A stretch of 64,000 nucleotides of DNA from Dama dama. Lineage: Eukaryota > Chordata > Mammalia > Artiodactyla > Cervidae. Under the pieces are notes generated by a model, which saw nothing but the letters and a program-made list of their open reading frames with translations, was not told the DNA's origin and did no database searches. Position numbers and translations under genes: made by a program. How positions within the stretch are numbered: the first letter of the stretch is position 1; every line of letters begins with the position of its first letter. The stretch lies in NCBI RefSeq assembly GCF_033118175.1, contig NC_083699.1:33406001-33470000 (forward strand), given 5' to 3'. Of this stretch, positions 34,040-46,613 are shown in pieces.

Positions 34040-34315
34040 TCTTCAAGAAAGGTCTGTATCTTAAAATCCCTTTCTACTCTGTCTTCCTGTTGCCTTTCTC
34101 CTCTGTGTGTGGAATCTTCATAGCCTCCCTTTTAAAGGATACATATAATTGCATGTAGGGCCCACCTGTATAAATCCAGGATAATATCCCCATTTTAAGG
34201 TCCTTAAGTTAATCATAGCTGCAAAAATTTTGCCATATAAGGTAATATTCACAGGTTCCAGGTTTTAGGACTTGGTATCTTTGGGGGTTATTATTTAGGC
34301 TACCATAGAGAATAA
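34040..34315 (+). repeat. Ancient interspersed repeat, family not fixed
   Basis: It resembles the distal part of the repeat at 49925-50305 (a GGGCCCACC segment, AAGTTAATCATAGCTGC, and ATATAAGGTAATATTCACAGG near the end). It is an old mammalian element, either an LTR or an L1M 3' end; I could not decide by eye. Confidence 0.45.
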
Positions 34316-34799
34316 GAGAAGACAATAGAGGGGACTTGGAATGACCAGATAATGAGAAAAGTCTCAAGCACATCTACTCAATTTCTCCTCTCAAATTTGT
34401 CGACCAAGTAAGTCACTTTTGGGGGAGTAATAAGTGAGAGATTAGAGGGAGTATCTAGACGTAGTCTTGAATTGTGACTTTGAAACAGTTTTTGACTATA
34501 ACTCTTATTAATAGTAAGAAGTATATTTTAGCTTGTGACTCTAGGAAACAAATACATACTTGAATGTGCATGTGCACACACACACACATTGAATTTAATG
34601 TGAATTTAAATTGAACTTAATGGAAATTGCTGTTTTTGAGACAGTACTTGCACTTGCTTCCTGAGATGTATGCTCCTTTCCTATTTAAAAAAAAAAAATC
34701 CAGAAAATCCATTAAGTTTGCAGTCCACTAATTGGTCATAATCTGAAGTTTGGGAAACATCACTCCATGAAAATCCACCTTTGGAAATTAATGCCAAGC

Positions 34800-35440
34800 A
34801 TATAAAATTTGTTCTTTCCCCAAAACCATGTGCCAGACATTGTGCTAAATGCTTCATGTTGATTATTTCACTTGATAACAGTAATACTTATTTCTGTTTT
34901 GCAGATGAGGATATTTTGCCAAATACATTTGTTCCCTGCCCCCCAAGATCCCTCTTTATTGTTTTCCGTTCTACTCTGTTTCCCAGAGGAGCACAGGTGG
35001 CTAGGAGGCTGAAGTTAATGGACTACATCAATGGACTCCCTTGTCTTCTAGCTTGGAGTTCAGTTATGTCTGATCAGCAGATCAGAAAGCAGGAGGAGAG
35101 TGAGTTCATGGTCTTCCTTTCTCCATCTTCCTTTATGGTAGTTGCCAAAGGCTGGCTGAGTTTGTCCACTGGAGTACGGTTCCTGTTGTGTGTGTCTTCA
35201 GGTAATTACTCCCACTTCTTGTTCTTTCAGGTATGTCTAAGGGTAATAATGATTCCGTTGGCCCCCAAAGCCATGCTGGACACTAAGCACTTGATCATTA
35301 TTTGCTTATTTCCCTTAATCCTGTCTGTATCCTCGTAAACAGTCCCTAATTAAAATTTCTTTAGTTACTCCATTGGGGGATGCCATCTCTTTCCAACATG
35401 AATGGTGACTGTTACAAGAGATTGCTACAATCAAGCAGGA
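34800..35440 (+). repeat. Ancient repeats carrying a chance 185-codon open frame
   Basis: The first part (34825-34920: ATGTGCCAGACATTGTGCTAAATGC to GCAGATGAGG) is MIR/L2-like. The part around 35340-35400 (AGTCCCTAATTAAAATTTC and TGCCATCTCTTTCC) resembles the end of another old repeat. The open frame at 34781-35338 spans both, so it is not a credible gene. Confidence 0.5.
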
Positions 35441-35860
35441 GATGATAGTAGTAGTGGAAGTGGAAGGAAGTGGCTGGACTCCTGCTGATATTTTGAAGGA
35501 AGAACTGATAGGATTTTCTGATGGATGGGATACAGTATGTGGGAGAAAGAAAGGATTCAAGAGTGATTCTCAAGCAGTAGGCTTGGGTTATTGGAAGGCT
35601 GAAGTTGCCACTTAATGGGACTGGAGAGACTTCAGGAAGAGCAAGTGGGGGATGGGAGATTTTGTTGTGTTAAGTTTGAAATATCAAACTTAGATATTCA
35701 AAAAGTTTTAGGAAGGCATTTGGATATGCAGGTCCTGTGTCAGGAGAGAGATCTGAGAGTCATCAGTCCATAGATGATCTTCAAGACCATGGAACAGATG
35801 AAATCATCCATTGGATGAGTGGAGAGAAAAAAGAGGGATAAGGGCTGTTTTGATATCTTT

Positions 35861-37104
35861 TTTTTCCCCACTTATTTTTATTAGTTGAAAGCTAATTACT
35901 TTACAATATTGTAGTGGTTTTTGCCATACATTGACATGAATCAGCCATGGATTTACATGTGTTCCCCATCCCGATCCCCGCTTCCGCTTCCCTACCCATC
36001 CCATCCCTCTGGGTCTTCCCGGTGCACCAGCCCTGAGCACTTGTCTCATGCATCCAACCTGGGCTGGTGATCTGTTTCACCCTTGATAGTATACTTGTTT
36101 CAATGCTATTCTCTCAGAACATCCCACCCTCGCCTTCTCCCACAGAGTCCCAAAGTCTGTTCTGTACATCTGTGTCTCTTTTTCTGTTTTGCATATAGGG
36201 TTATCATTACCATCTTTCTAAATTCCATATATATGCATTAGTATACTGTATTGATGTTTATCTTTCTGGCTTACTTCACTCTGTATAATGGGCTCGAGTT
36301 TTCATCCATCTCATTAGAACTGATTCAAATGAATTCTTTTTAATGGCTGAGTAATATTCCATAGTGTATATCTACCATAGATTCCTTATCCATTCATCTG
36401 CTGATGGGCATCTAGGTTGCTTCCATGTCCTGGCAATTATAAACAGTGCTGCGATGAACATTGGGGTGCACGTGTCTCTTTCAGATCTAGTTTCCTTGGT
36501 GTGTATGCCCAGGAGTGGGATTGCTGGGTCATATGGCAGTTCTATTTCCAGTTTTTTAAGGAATCTCCACACTGTTCTCCATAGTGGCTGTGGTAGTTTG
36601 CATTCCCACCAACAGTGTAAGAGGATTCCCTTTTCTCCACATCCTCTCCAGCATTTATTGCTTGTAGACTTTTGGATAGCAGCCATCCTGACTGGCGTGT
36701 AATGGCACCTCATTGTGGTGTTGATTTGCATTTCTCTAATAATGAGTGATGTTGAGCATCTTTTCATGTGTTTGTTAGCCATCTGTATGTCTTCTTTGGA
36801 GAAATGTCTGTTTAGTTCTTTGGCCCATTTTTTGATTGGGTCATTTACTTTTCTGGAATTGAGCTGCAGGAGTTGCTTGTATATTTTTGAGATTAATCCT
36901 TTGTCTGTTGGCTTCATTTGCTATCATTTTCTCCCGTTCTGAGGGCTGTCTTTTCACCTTGCTTATAGTTTCCTTTGTTGTGCAAAAGCTTTTAAGTTTC
37001 ATTAGGTCCCATTTGTTTATTTTTGCTTTTATTTCCAATATTCTGGGAGGTGGGTCATAGAGGATCCTGCTGTGATTCATGTCGGAGAGTGTTTTGCCTA
37101 TTGG
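35861..37104 (-). mobile_element. Ruminant L1, 5'-truncated 3' end, minus strand
   Basis: It starts after a T run (the poly(A) tail in reverse) and covers 3' UTR and the end of ORF2. An open stretch at 36372-36917 (minus) reads the ORF2 C terminus, including [36 protein letters not shown] and [19 protein letters not shown], and then meets an early stop. TATCTTT at 35854-35860 and 37105-37111 is a plausible target-site duplication. It is 5'-truncated near 37104. Confidence 0.9.
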
Positions 37105-37889
37105 TATCTTTCATATTTGGAATTTGGGAAGATGAGGAAAAGCCAGAAAATTAGACTAAAAACGGTTGACCAGAAACCGGGTGAGTGTGGTGTCCTGGAA
37201 GCCTAGGGAAGACATTGTTCAGTGGAGGAACTATATAAAATGCTGCTAATAGTCACAATAAAAAAACAACTGAGAATTGACTACTAGAGATCGTTGGTGA
37301 TACTTATGAGAAGAGTTTCTGCAACATGATGGGGACAAAAGTCTGACTGGAGTGGATTCAGGAGAGGATGGGAAGAGAAAGAGTGGAGATATGGATCATA
37401 AGACATCTCTTTCAAGGATTTTTGCTGAAAAGGGAATTAGAGAAATATGACAGGTCTCAGAGAGAGAAGCAGTTCAAGAATGGTTTTTCTGCTTTTGTTT
37501 TTTTTTTAAAATGGAAGAAATAAAAGCATGTTTACCTGCTATAGAAATGATCTTACAGAGGAAAAAAATTGGACCAAATTCATTGAATCATCTAATTTAA
37601 GAATGAGAAGAAAATATAGAGATCATTTTCCCCACAACAGCGTTGTTTTATAAATGAAGAAACTGAGCTTCAAAATTGTAGACTAACTTTTCCAAAGCCC
37701 TGATAGTGTCCAGTAATTGCTTACCCTTATTGTCCACTTTCCAGATGTATATAATGTTGGGGTCATAAGAAGGTCATAGAATTGCCTTTCCCTGTATTTC
37801 CTTACCACCCTTTAGGAGTTTACTCACATCTGGTCAGTGGAGTCTAAGTTTCTGACTAGCAGCCATTTAACCCATGATTCTCTTCTAGG

Positions 37890-38085
37890 TGGGCTTCCCT
37901 CATGGCTCAGCTGGTAAAGAATCTGCCTGCAATGTGGGAGACCTGGGTTCGATCCCTGGGTTGGGAAGATCCCCTGGAGAAGGGAAAGGCTACCCACTCC
38001 AGTATTCTGGCCTGGAGAATTCCGTGGATGGTATAGTCCATGGGGTCTCAAAGAGTAGGACACGACTGAGCGACTCACTTTCACT
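37890..38085 (+). mobile_element. Bov-tA SINE
   Basis: tRNA-derived head GGGCTTCCCTCATGGCTCAG, box B-like GGGTTCGATCCCTGGG, an A-unit, and a CACTTTCACTTT end. TTCTCTT at 37878-37884 and 38086-38092 is the likely duplication. Confidence 0.9.
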
Positions 38086-38099
38086 TTCTCTTGTAGACA

Positions 38100-40430
38100 G
38101 CTGCTCATACAATGCTGTATGTAAAACTAAATAGCACTCAGTAAATATTTAGTTCCTTTCCCTTCTCCCTCATTCCATCTCTTTTTATCCTCTTCCTGTT
38201 TATCTCCAGTGATCCTACCATGACCTGACAATCTACTGCTGGGAATTCATCCTGTTTTCCCCTGTTTGAAAATCAGTATTCTTAGTATAATTATCATAGT
38301 GAGCTGTGATCAACAGACTCCTTCATGAAGTGTTTTAAGAGCCTCTTTTGCTATTATAGCTAGTAAAAGGAATGTTCTAATGCTGGTGCAAAATAGGTGG
38401 AAGAAAGGAGATATTTAGAGCAAGTGAGTTGGAGGACAGGTCTGGGTAGGAATGTGAGGGCCTAGGGCAGTGGGAAGTGGAGGGGATGCTGGAAAATCAG
38501 AAGGCTGAAGTCTAGCCACCCTTTCACCCTTTTGGATTCATCTGCATCCAAGTCAGGTGATCCCACCCTGCCTTGTGCCTGTTATAAAATAATTTATAAC
38601 TATTTCTCTGTGATTTTCTTTCCTTTTTCTTTATCTTGCTTTATTTTTTCCTCACTGCATCTGTTTTAGTCTGATTTCCTATTTTCCTTTCTAATTACAA
38701 GAACCATTGTCCTAATTAATAAAGTCCAGAGCATGTGAGTGGAGGGGAGGACCAAAGAATTGCAATGTGTTTGACTGGAGTAAAGGCATGTGTTTCTGGA
38801 TAAAGACTCTGCTATCTTCTCAGGCTGTAGGGAAGAGAATTGAGGAGGCACTCAAGATTTCAGGGGAAAGTTGGAAATTGGGGGTAAAGACTAGATGTCT
38901 TTTCCCAATGGAGATTTCCCAGCCAACCCTCTATTTCATTCCATTGTTGCACGTCTTTTTCCATTGCCTTTCTCAGTTCTTTACTCCCTTCCCTATCCAG
39001 AGTTCCATTTGTATGCAACAGCTTTATGTGTTGAATAAAGCGAACCCTTCCTGCTGAGCTGTCAGCAAATGGAACTGACCAACAGAACAGTCTGTGTAAG
39101 TGCATGTTGTGCTTGGGCCAGACAGACAAGTGCAATTATTTGATTGCTGGAGGTTGCCACTAAATGAGGGTGAAATAGTGGGTCTGAGACTTGTTGGGGA
39201 ATATTATTAATAATATAGTGTCATGCATTAATAGCATAGTGTCATGTGAAACAAAGCTATACTAGAAGGTCTTTCTGAAATCTCATTTTAAATTACACTT
39301 TCAGGGAGCTAACTGGTGGAGGAGATGAGAAATAATAAAGCAAGTTGTCTTTAAGCAACTGGTTGGGAGTTTCAATGTGACCTCGACTATAGTTCAGAGA
39401 ATATGCATTGCTGTCATGAGTTCTTTGCTGGCTGGAGTGAAACATGGGATTCCTCTCTGGTAAAGTGTCATAGCAGTTACATTATGGTAGTGCTCTACTA
39501 TGAAAAATAATCTTCATTTCCATCATTAAAATTCTTGAAGAGAGGCCACTGCAAAAACTGCATAAAATTCTTTCCGGCTACTGTGACGTCCTCAGTAAAT
39601 GAATAGTCAAGTACCAAAGTCCACCCATCACAAACAACCCTTCCAGACTCCTCCACTTCTTCATTCATAAAATTCACAGTCCTGCCAAATGGACTTGTCA
39701 CCATTATTCTCCAGATGTGTCCTGAGTAAAAGTAATTCCCTCCATTCCAAGTGCTCTTCCCCCATCCCGGCTCGTCTGTCAGTTGAAAGCCCAGACTAAA
39801 TGTGCCTTATGTGACGTCTTCTTTGTTTATTTGTCTGCAACAGGCATCCACAGACTTCTTATGTAAAGTAACAGTAGAATTCTAGGCTTTGTCACATACA
39901 GCCTCTGTATTCTTTCCTGTTTTATCAAAATGTGAAAACGATCCTTAACTGACGGTCCATTTAAAAATAGGCCACAGGATAAATTTGGTTCATGGACCAT
40001 AGTTAGCCAATCTATGGTCTGGAGTGGTCTCTGATCTCTCTAAAGTTCTGTACAATTTCATTTGTGTTATATATACCACTTACCACACCTAGCCTTGTAT
40101 ACAAATTGTTGGTATACAAGTATCTTCTCTATTGAACTAAAGATTCTTGAGAGTATAAATCATATCTTGTATACTTTATCCCCTGCAACCTCTGTTATGG
40201 TATCTGAACACAGAAAGTACTCAAACGCTATTTATTAAATGAATGCATAAATTATTTAAATTATCTTCCAGCAAGAACATAATTTATTTCCCAACAACTC
40301 TTCCAAGCCCTTAATTTTCTGATAGATAGGTCTTCTACCTCTACTCAGGTCCTGGACCATTAATATGGCCATGAGCTCCATAAGTGGAACTGGTAATTAG
40401 ACATAGAATATTGTTTTCATTTATTAAACA
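38100..40430. other. Intergenic; only weak old repeats seen
   Basis: No supported gene. A MER5-like end may lie at 39955-40005 (GGCCACAGGATAAATTTGG) and a MIR/L2-like piece at about 40130-40250. Open stretches such as 38767-39057 show no recognisable protein. Confidence 0.4.
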
Positions 40431-40435
40431 TTGTA

Positions 40436-41243
40436 GCTGGGAGAAGTATCAATAACCTCAGATACACAGATGACACCACCCTTATGGCAGAAAGCAAAGA
40501 AAAACTAAAGAGCCTCTTGATGAAAGTGAAAGAGAAGAGTAAAAAAGTTGGCTTAAAACTCAACATTCAGAAAACTAGGATCATGGCATACAGTCCCATC
40601 ACTTCATGGCAAATAGATGGGGAAACAATGGAAACAGTGAGAGACTTTATTTTCTTGGGCTCCAAAATCAGTGCAGGTGGTCTCCACAGCCATAAAATTA
40701 AAAGATGCTTGCTCCTTGGAAGAAAATTTATGACCCACCTAGACAGCATATTAAAAAGCAGAGACATTTCTTTACCAACAAAGGTCCATCTAGTCAAAGC
40801 TATGGTTTTCCCAGTAGTCATATGTGGATGTGAGAGTTGGACTATAAAGAAAGCTGAGTGCTGAAGAATTGATGCTCTTGAACTGTGGTGTTGGAGAAGA
40901 TTCTTGAGAGTCCCTTGGACTGCAAGGATCCAACCAGTCAATCCTAAAGGAAATCAGTCCTGAATATTCATTGGAAGGACTGATGCTGAAGCTGAAACTC
41001 CAATATTTTGGCCACCTGATGCAAAGAACTGACTCCTTGGAAAAGACCCTGATGCTGGGAAAGATTGAAGGTGGGAGGAGAAGGAGACGACAGAAGATGA
41101 GATGGTTGGATGCATCACCGATGCTATGGACATGAGTTTGAGTAGGCTGCGGGAGTTGGTGATGGACAGGGAAGCGTATCATGCTGCAGTCTAGGGGGTC
41201 ACAAAGAGTAGGACACAACTTAGTGACTGAACTGAACTGAATC
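40436..41243 (+). mobile_element. BovB LINE fragment, YTDD subfamily, copy 1
   Basis: A 5'-truncated BovB from the reverse transcriptase active site to the 3' end (GACTGAACTGAACTGAA). It reads SINNLRYTDDTTLMAES, with Thr in place of the usual Ala next to the catalytic Asp pair, and IMAYSPITSW. It lacks three bases (AAGGATCCAACC instead of AAGGAGATCCAACC). It shares these marks with the copy at 52862-53827. Frame breaks make it inactive. Confidence 0.9.
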
Positions 41244-41713
41244 ACTCAGCAATTTTTACATGCAAATCTCTGAGTAAACATTAGTGGATAAGATAGCTCC
41301 TGTGGCACTTTGCAGTCTAGGCTGAGAAGCATGATCTTAATATGAGCTCTTCTCCTGATATGTCTCAATTTTACTTTCCTGTTTTTTCAGATCATTTACT
41401 TAATGATAATATTATTTTGCCACATGGCTTGCCAGGGTGCAAGAAACAATACAAGTATAATAGCAGAAGCCAACATTGATTATTTACCTTAGATAGTTAT
41501 AGGTATCCATTTTAATATGTACAACCACTTAAGGAAATTAATAAAGCAACTAACTGCAGTTATTTATTTTGTTGTTAATCTGGATAAACTGGTGACCACA
41601 GCTGTTGCTTAACCAGATAAAAGGACATAAGTCAGTCAACTAGAGGCAATATCTTGATCACAAGCTAAAGTAAGCAACATCATTTAGAATAGGCATATAA
41701 TGCTTAATAATTG

Positions 41714-41932
41714 TTTTCTTACAGCTGCTCAGTCACTCAGGCATGTCCATCTCTTTGTGACCCCATGGATTGTGGCCCTCCAGATTCCTCTGTCCATGCA
41801 ATTCTCCAGGCAAGGATACTGGAGTGGGTTGCCATGCCCTTCTCCGGGATATATTCCTGATCCAAGGATCAAACCTGGGTCTCCTGCATTGCAGGCAGAT
41901 TCTTTACCATCTGAGCTACCAGGGAGGCTGCC
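41714..41932 (-). mobile_element. Bov-tA SINE, minus strand
   Basis: A reverse-oriented A-unit and tRNA head (GAGCTACCAGGGAGGCTGCC at the right end). Perfect 8-bp duplication AATAATTG at 41706-41713 and 41933-41940. Confidence 0.9.
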
Positions 41933-42439
41933 AATAATTGGTCATGGTTTAAAAAAATAACTGTTTTGGTAAATAAAGTTGTGTAGATTTGACTTAAGTT
42001 TTGTTTAAGCCTCATCTTTACAATGTAATCAAAATATTGTTGGATCATGTTGAGTTTCATTCTGAGCATGAATTTTCTTTGAACTGAATGACAGCAAAGC
42101 AAAAAAGTAAAACTATGAAAGAAAAACAACTACACATACAATTAACTGAAAGAAACTAAGATATTTTATGGCAGTCTCTAAAGAAAAAATCAACAGAGTT
42201 AAGTTTTTAATAGAAGAAATTCCTTAAAGCCCTCTTTCTTTATTGTATCTTTCTGTCTCCCTCACATCAAGTCCATTGCCAGACAAAACTCTTTACTCTC
42301 CGGTTCTCCCCCAGTCCTGTTTACCCAGCTCCTTCTCTTTCTACCACTCCTCAGTCAATTTGATCCTCTCGTCTAGTTACTCTCTGCCCATTCGAGGTTT
42401 TCCCATTTTTTTATATTCTCTCCCTTTCTCCAGTGTACA

Positions 42440-42990
42440 CTGTGGTAGGTCAGATGCTTAGATAGCTGCCAAGATTCCCAACCACTAGTGTACACCCCCT
42501 GTATGATTTTGTCCCCTCAGGTATGGGCTGGACCTGTGAATATGGTGGGAATATGGCCCTCTCAGTTGATTACATCAAAGTGGCAAAGGTGATGTGATAG
42601 TTCACATCTGTTGTTACACTACTTTATGTAAGACACCATTGGAGCAGACTGGAGTGAGAGTCTCCTGCTTGCTTTGAGGAAGTGAGCTGTCATATTTTAA
42701 AAGGCCTTGTGGCTAGGACCTGAAGGTGGCCTCTAGGAGCTGACAGCAGAGAGCTGATAGCTTTGGTTCTATGACTGCAAGAACTGAATTCTCCCAACTT
42801 CAGTGAGTTTGGAAGAGACCCCAAACCCTCAGATGAGATTGCAGCCTGCCTGACACCTTGATTTCAGTCTTGCAAGACCCTGGGACTAGAATTTAGATAC
42901 AGTATACCTAGACTTCTGACCTAGTGAGATAATACATGTTGTAATAATCCAATACATTTGTGGTAACTTATTATATTAATACAACAATAG
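42440..42990 (+). repeat. Ancient interspersed repeat, family not fixed
   Basis: A 3' half readable as a known old repeat pattern: AAGAACTGAATTCTCCCAAC, then GACACCTTGATTTCAGTCTTG, GACCTAGTGAGATAATACATG and CAATAGAAAACAAATAC at the end. Either an LTR of the MaLR class or an L1M 3' end. Confidence 0.55.
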
Positions 42991-43789
42991 AAAACAAATA
43001 CATGTACTTTGGTTTGTGTGATAAAGTCTAAAAATATCAGGGGAAAGGGAAATTAGTGTATTTATATATTTATGCTTCATGCATTTATATTTTTATCTTT
43101 GTTACATTATTCTTCCAATGATTCTAACCCATTTCCCCCACTATATATCCATGAACAATACACCTGAGGAATGTGATATCTCTCCATCAGAATAGTGGCT
43201 CCCTATACCTATAAATCTCCAAGGGTGGGGTTAAAGTTGTGTAGTTTGTCAAAGTCCCCTGGTGGCAGGGAAAATGCTTTGGGTTGAGAACTTCTGCACT
43301 AAATAATAGTTTAAGGACTGCTAAAACTGGGTCTGCTACCCATATCCGGACTAGATCACACACTAACTTTATTTGATTTCAATGAGCTGGTTATTTTACA
43401 TCATCAAAAGTAAGAAGTCAGTGAAAATTTTCACATTCCCCCTCTTTGTAATAAAACTCAATACTAGATGTTACCTAGGTATTATCTGTCTTTCTCCTGC
43501 CCCCTACCTAAAGAGAAGATTCTTCAACCATCAAATCAGTTCTAAGCTTCCAAGAAAGCTATTATGGTTCTCTTCGTAAATATAGGTAGACAGTAGGGGG
43601 GATACCTGCAAGCATCCACAAGCACAGTGGTCTCCTATTTGAGAGGTGCTGGGGGAAGTGGTGAAGGTATTATGGCTCCTTTCATTCAGTTTGTTCAGGG
43701 AAAACATTGTAGATTAAGGCAACATCTAACAGCTCTTCTTTCTCATTGAAGATTAAAGAGGTGTGTTTCTCCCTGTTTTTCCTCTTCTT

Positions 43790-43921
43790 TTCTGTCAGTG
43801 TCATGTGGAGAATTACACTGATGTCTTAATATTAAGATACTTTGCATTCCTCAACTGGGTCCTGTATATTCATTCTTTTTATGTATTGTTGGATTTGGTT
43901 TTATCTATGGTTTGATCCTAT
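43790..43921 (-). mobile_element. Old L1 ORF2 remnant, left piece
   Basis: Reverse-strand L1-like sequence (TTTGCATTCCTCAACTGGG, TTCTTTTTATGTATTGTTGG). It is separated from the right-hand L1 remnant by a BovB fragment. Confidence 0.5.
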
Positions 43922-44028
43922 GTCACTCACCTAGAACCAGACATCCTGGAATGAGAAGTCAAATGGGCCTTAGGAAGCATTACTATGAACAAAACTAGTG
44001 GAGGTGATGGAATTTCAGGTGAACTATT
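43922..44028 (+). mobile_element. Short BovB fragment inside an L1 remnant
   Basis: About 105 bases of internal BovB upstream of the reverse transcriptase core (AGACATCCTGGAATGAGAAG, then ACTAGTGGAGGTGATGGAAT). It lacks a BovB 3' end, so it is a remnant or a rearranged piece rather than a simple insertion. Confidence 0.75.
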
Positions 44029-44900
44029 TTGTTTTTGGTTTTGATTTTACCAATTTCTGCTCATATTTTTGCTATTTCCTTTCTTTTGAGTTTATTTTTC
44101 TCTTCATATTCTAACTTTGTATGATGTTTGCTTAAATTATTAATTTTCAGCCTTTCCTCTTTTGTAATGCATGCATCCTTTCCTCTTAATGCATGCATTT
44201 AAGACTATAAATTCCTCTCTAAGCAATGCTTTAGCTATATGCCACAAATTTTGATATGTAGTATTTTTATTATCATTCAGTTCCAAATTTTCCTAATTTC
44301 TATTGAGATTTTGTCTTTGATCCATTGGTTGTACACAAGTGAATTTATTCATTTTCAAACTTACAGGGTCTTAAGTTACTTTAAAAAATTGACGTCTTGC
44401 TTAATTGCAGTGGGTCAGAAAGTATTTTATATTATTGGTCTGTTTGAAATTTCATAAGACTTGCTTTATGGCCCAGGATATGGTCACTTTTAATAAGTAT
44501 TTCATGTGTATTTGAAAGAGGTATGTACTCTGCCATTGTTCAATATAAATCATTAATTTGAACAAGATTAATGTTCACATCATATATCTTATTGATTATT
44601 TGTTTGTTCTATCACATTCTGAAAGAGGTAGAAAAAAATATTCTACTGTTAATTGTGGATTTCTGCATTTCAGCTTTTAGTTTTTTTTGATTTTTACTTT
44701 ATGTGTTTAGAGGCTATGTTAGTATGCAAAGAAATTCAGAATTATTATATCTTCCTGTTGAACTTATCTTTTATCCTTATGAAATATATTTTATTTTCAG
44801 TAATAATTCTTGCTTTGAAGCTTTGTTTTCTAATCTTAATATGTATGCCTATACCAGCTTTCTTTCAGTTACCCTTTGCACACTGGAATGTGGTTTACGG
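44029..44900 (-). mobile_element. Old L1 ORF2 remnant, right piece
   Basis: Reverse-strand L1 ORF2 sequence, heavily diverged (TTTTGATTTTACCAATTTCTG, then TATATGCCACAAATTTTGAT and TGCTTTATGGCCCAGGATATG). No open ORF2 remains. Confidence 0.65.
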
Positions 44901-46397
44901 TAAAGTAATTACAGTAGTTAGATGTGGGTTTAGTCTCAATACCAGAATGCATTCATCAGATGAATCAGGATGAACTTGGCATTGAATGATTTCTGTAGAC
45001 TTCATTGTCTTTCTCTCCTCAGGTCCCTGTTCAGAAAGTGGGAGTTCACTTCCTGTAGAACAGGAATTCTGCTTCCCTTCCGTTCTCCGTCATTCTACGC
45101 AATCCTCCTAGTAGGCTCCTAGCTTGCTCCAGATCTTCACGCTCTCCACGGTGAAGACCTATCAGAGGCACAAACCTCTCCTGGAGCACAATTAATGTAT
45201 TTTTATGGTAAATTATCTCCTTTTCCCCCTGGTGTGAGCATGGGGCAGGATGAAAGAGAGAAAGGGAAGTGAACCCTGTTCCACCCTCCTGGTGAAGATG
45301 AGGTGGGACAAAGACAGGAAGGGGACAGAGAATCCAGGCCTGTCTAAATACATGAAGGGTGAAGATATATACTCTCTATGTGGAGATAAAAGTAGTCAAG
45401 AAATGGCCATGTATTAGATAAGACTTTTAAATGTTTCTAATGCTGTTTTAAGATTTTCAGAGCTAGGTGTAGTCACTGAAGGGGAGGGTATAGAGATATG
45501 CAGAGTTGAGATAGAGAATTCGACACAAATAAAAGTGGCAAGTCAGTATTTTCGGTGAAAGGTGAAGAATATAATGAAAAATGAGGAAATGGGAAAACAA
45601 TTCCATTTAGGTTCCTGGAGAATATAAGAATAAGAGCAAAGACAAAGTTTCAGAAGTTTGCAGCTCCTTGACCATTTAAGTGTTTTAATGATGCCCATGC
45701 ATTGCATACCTGCTTTCTTTAAAAATAAGACACCTCTGCTCAGGAATGCCCTTCCACCTTGGCATCCAGGATTCTGCCTTAAGTCCAGTGCTTTGGAGTG
45801 CTCTAATCTGGCCCTTCTCTGGCTGTGCCTCTCCTGACTGGTGTGAGTTTGTGGGGCCCAGGACATGTGCTTGCTTGGAGACTGCATTTCCCTTTCTAGA
45901 ACACACACTGGGAACACTCAAACCGAGGTCTCTAAAGAAGCAGAAAAATGGGCAATGATGGAGGAGAAGGTGGAAGTGGGTGGGTACGTCATGCACAGCT
46001 GGGAGCCTCCATTTGTACTTTTGCCCCAGGCCCCACAACAGGTAGGGTTGGGCCTATACTTTGCTGATGTTCCAGAACATTTTCCTTACCTTCTGCATTC
46101 CCTGGCTTCTGTGTTAGATCTATGTTCCATCAAGCAGACTGTGATCTGTTTTTAACCATACATGTATCCTTAATCAAGAGTTCTCAGCATGCAAAGGGCC
46201 TGTGAACTTGAATGGAAGAAAACTTACATTTTAATTTTCACTAACTTCTTATTGAAATTTATCATTTCCTTCAATTATGAATGTAGGCAGTGAAACATCA
46301 CATCATATTAGTAGTACCTGTAACTTTGTCATCAGTAGAAATCAGGTATTTTTTATAGCACACTCAACTTAAATCTTAAAATATCGTTTACACTTAC
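44900..46397. other. Intergenic; no feature supported
   Basis: Overlapping open stretches of 70-124 codons occur on both strands near 45540-46155. They lack recognised motifs, conserved starts or splice structure. Nothing else could be named. Confidence 0.4.
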
Positions 46398-46410
46398 CAT
46401 ACTTAAAATT

Positions 46411-46613
46411 GGGGCTTCCCTCATATCTCAGTCAGAAAAGAATCCACCTGCAAAGCAGGAGACCCAGGTTCAATTCCTGGGTTGGGAAGATCCCTTGAAG
46501 AAGGAAATGGCCAGTATTCTTGCCTGGGAAATCCCATGGACAGAGGAGCCTGGCAGGCTACAGTCCATGGGGTTGTAAGAGCTGGACACGATGAAGTGAC
46601 TAAACCACCACCA
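46411..46613 (+). mobile_element. Bov-tA SINE with 13-bp duplication
   Basis: Full head (GGGGCTTCCCTCATATCTCAG) through A-unit to a CACCAC-type end. Perfect 13-bp target-site duplication CATACTTAAAATT at 46398-46410 and 46614-46626, the longest simple SINE duplication in the window. Confidence 0.93.

Noticed and set aside
34781..35338. 185-codon open frame on the plus strand
   Set aside because: It spans a MIR/L2-like piece and part of another old repeat, has no recognisable domain, and shows no promoter, splice structure or codon pattern that suggests a gene.
36372..36917. 181-codon minus-strand frame as a gene
   Set aside because: It is the C-terminal part of L1 ORF2 in a 5'-truncated copy and ends at an early stop.
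45540..46155. Cluster of overlapping open frames on both strands
   Set aside because: The products look random, differ in every frame and have no recognised domain. A decayed pseudogene cannot be excluded, but nothing positive supports it.
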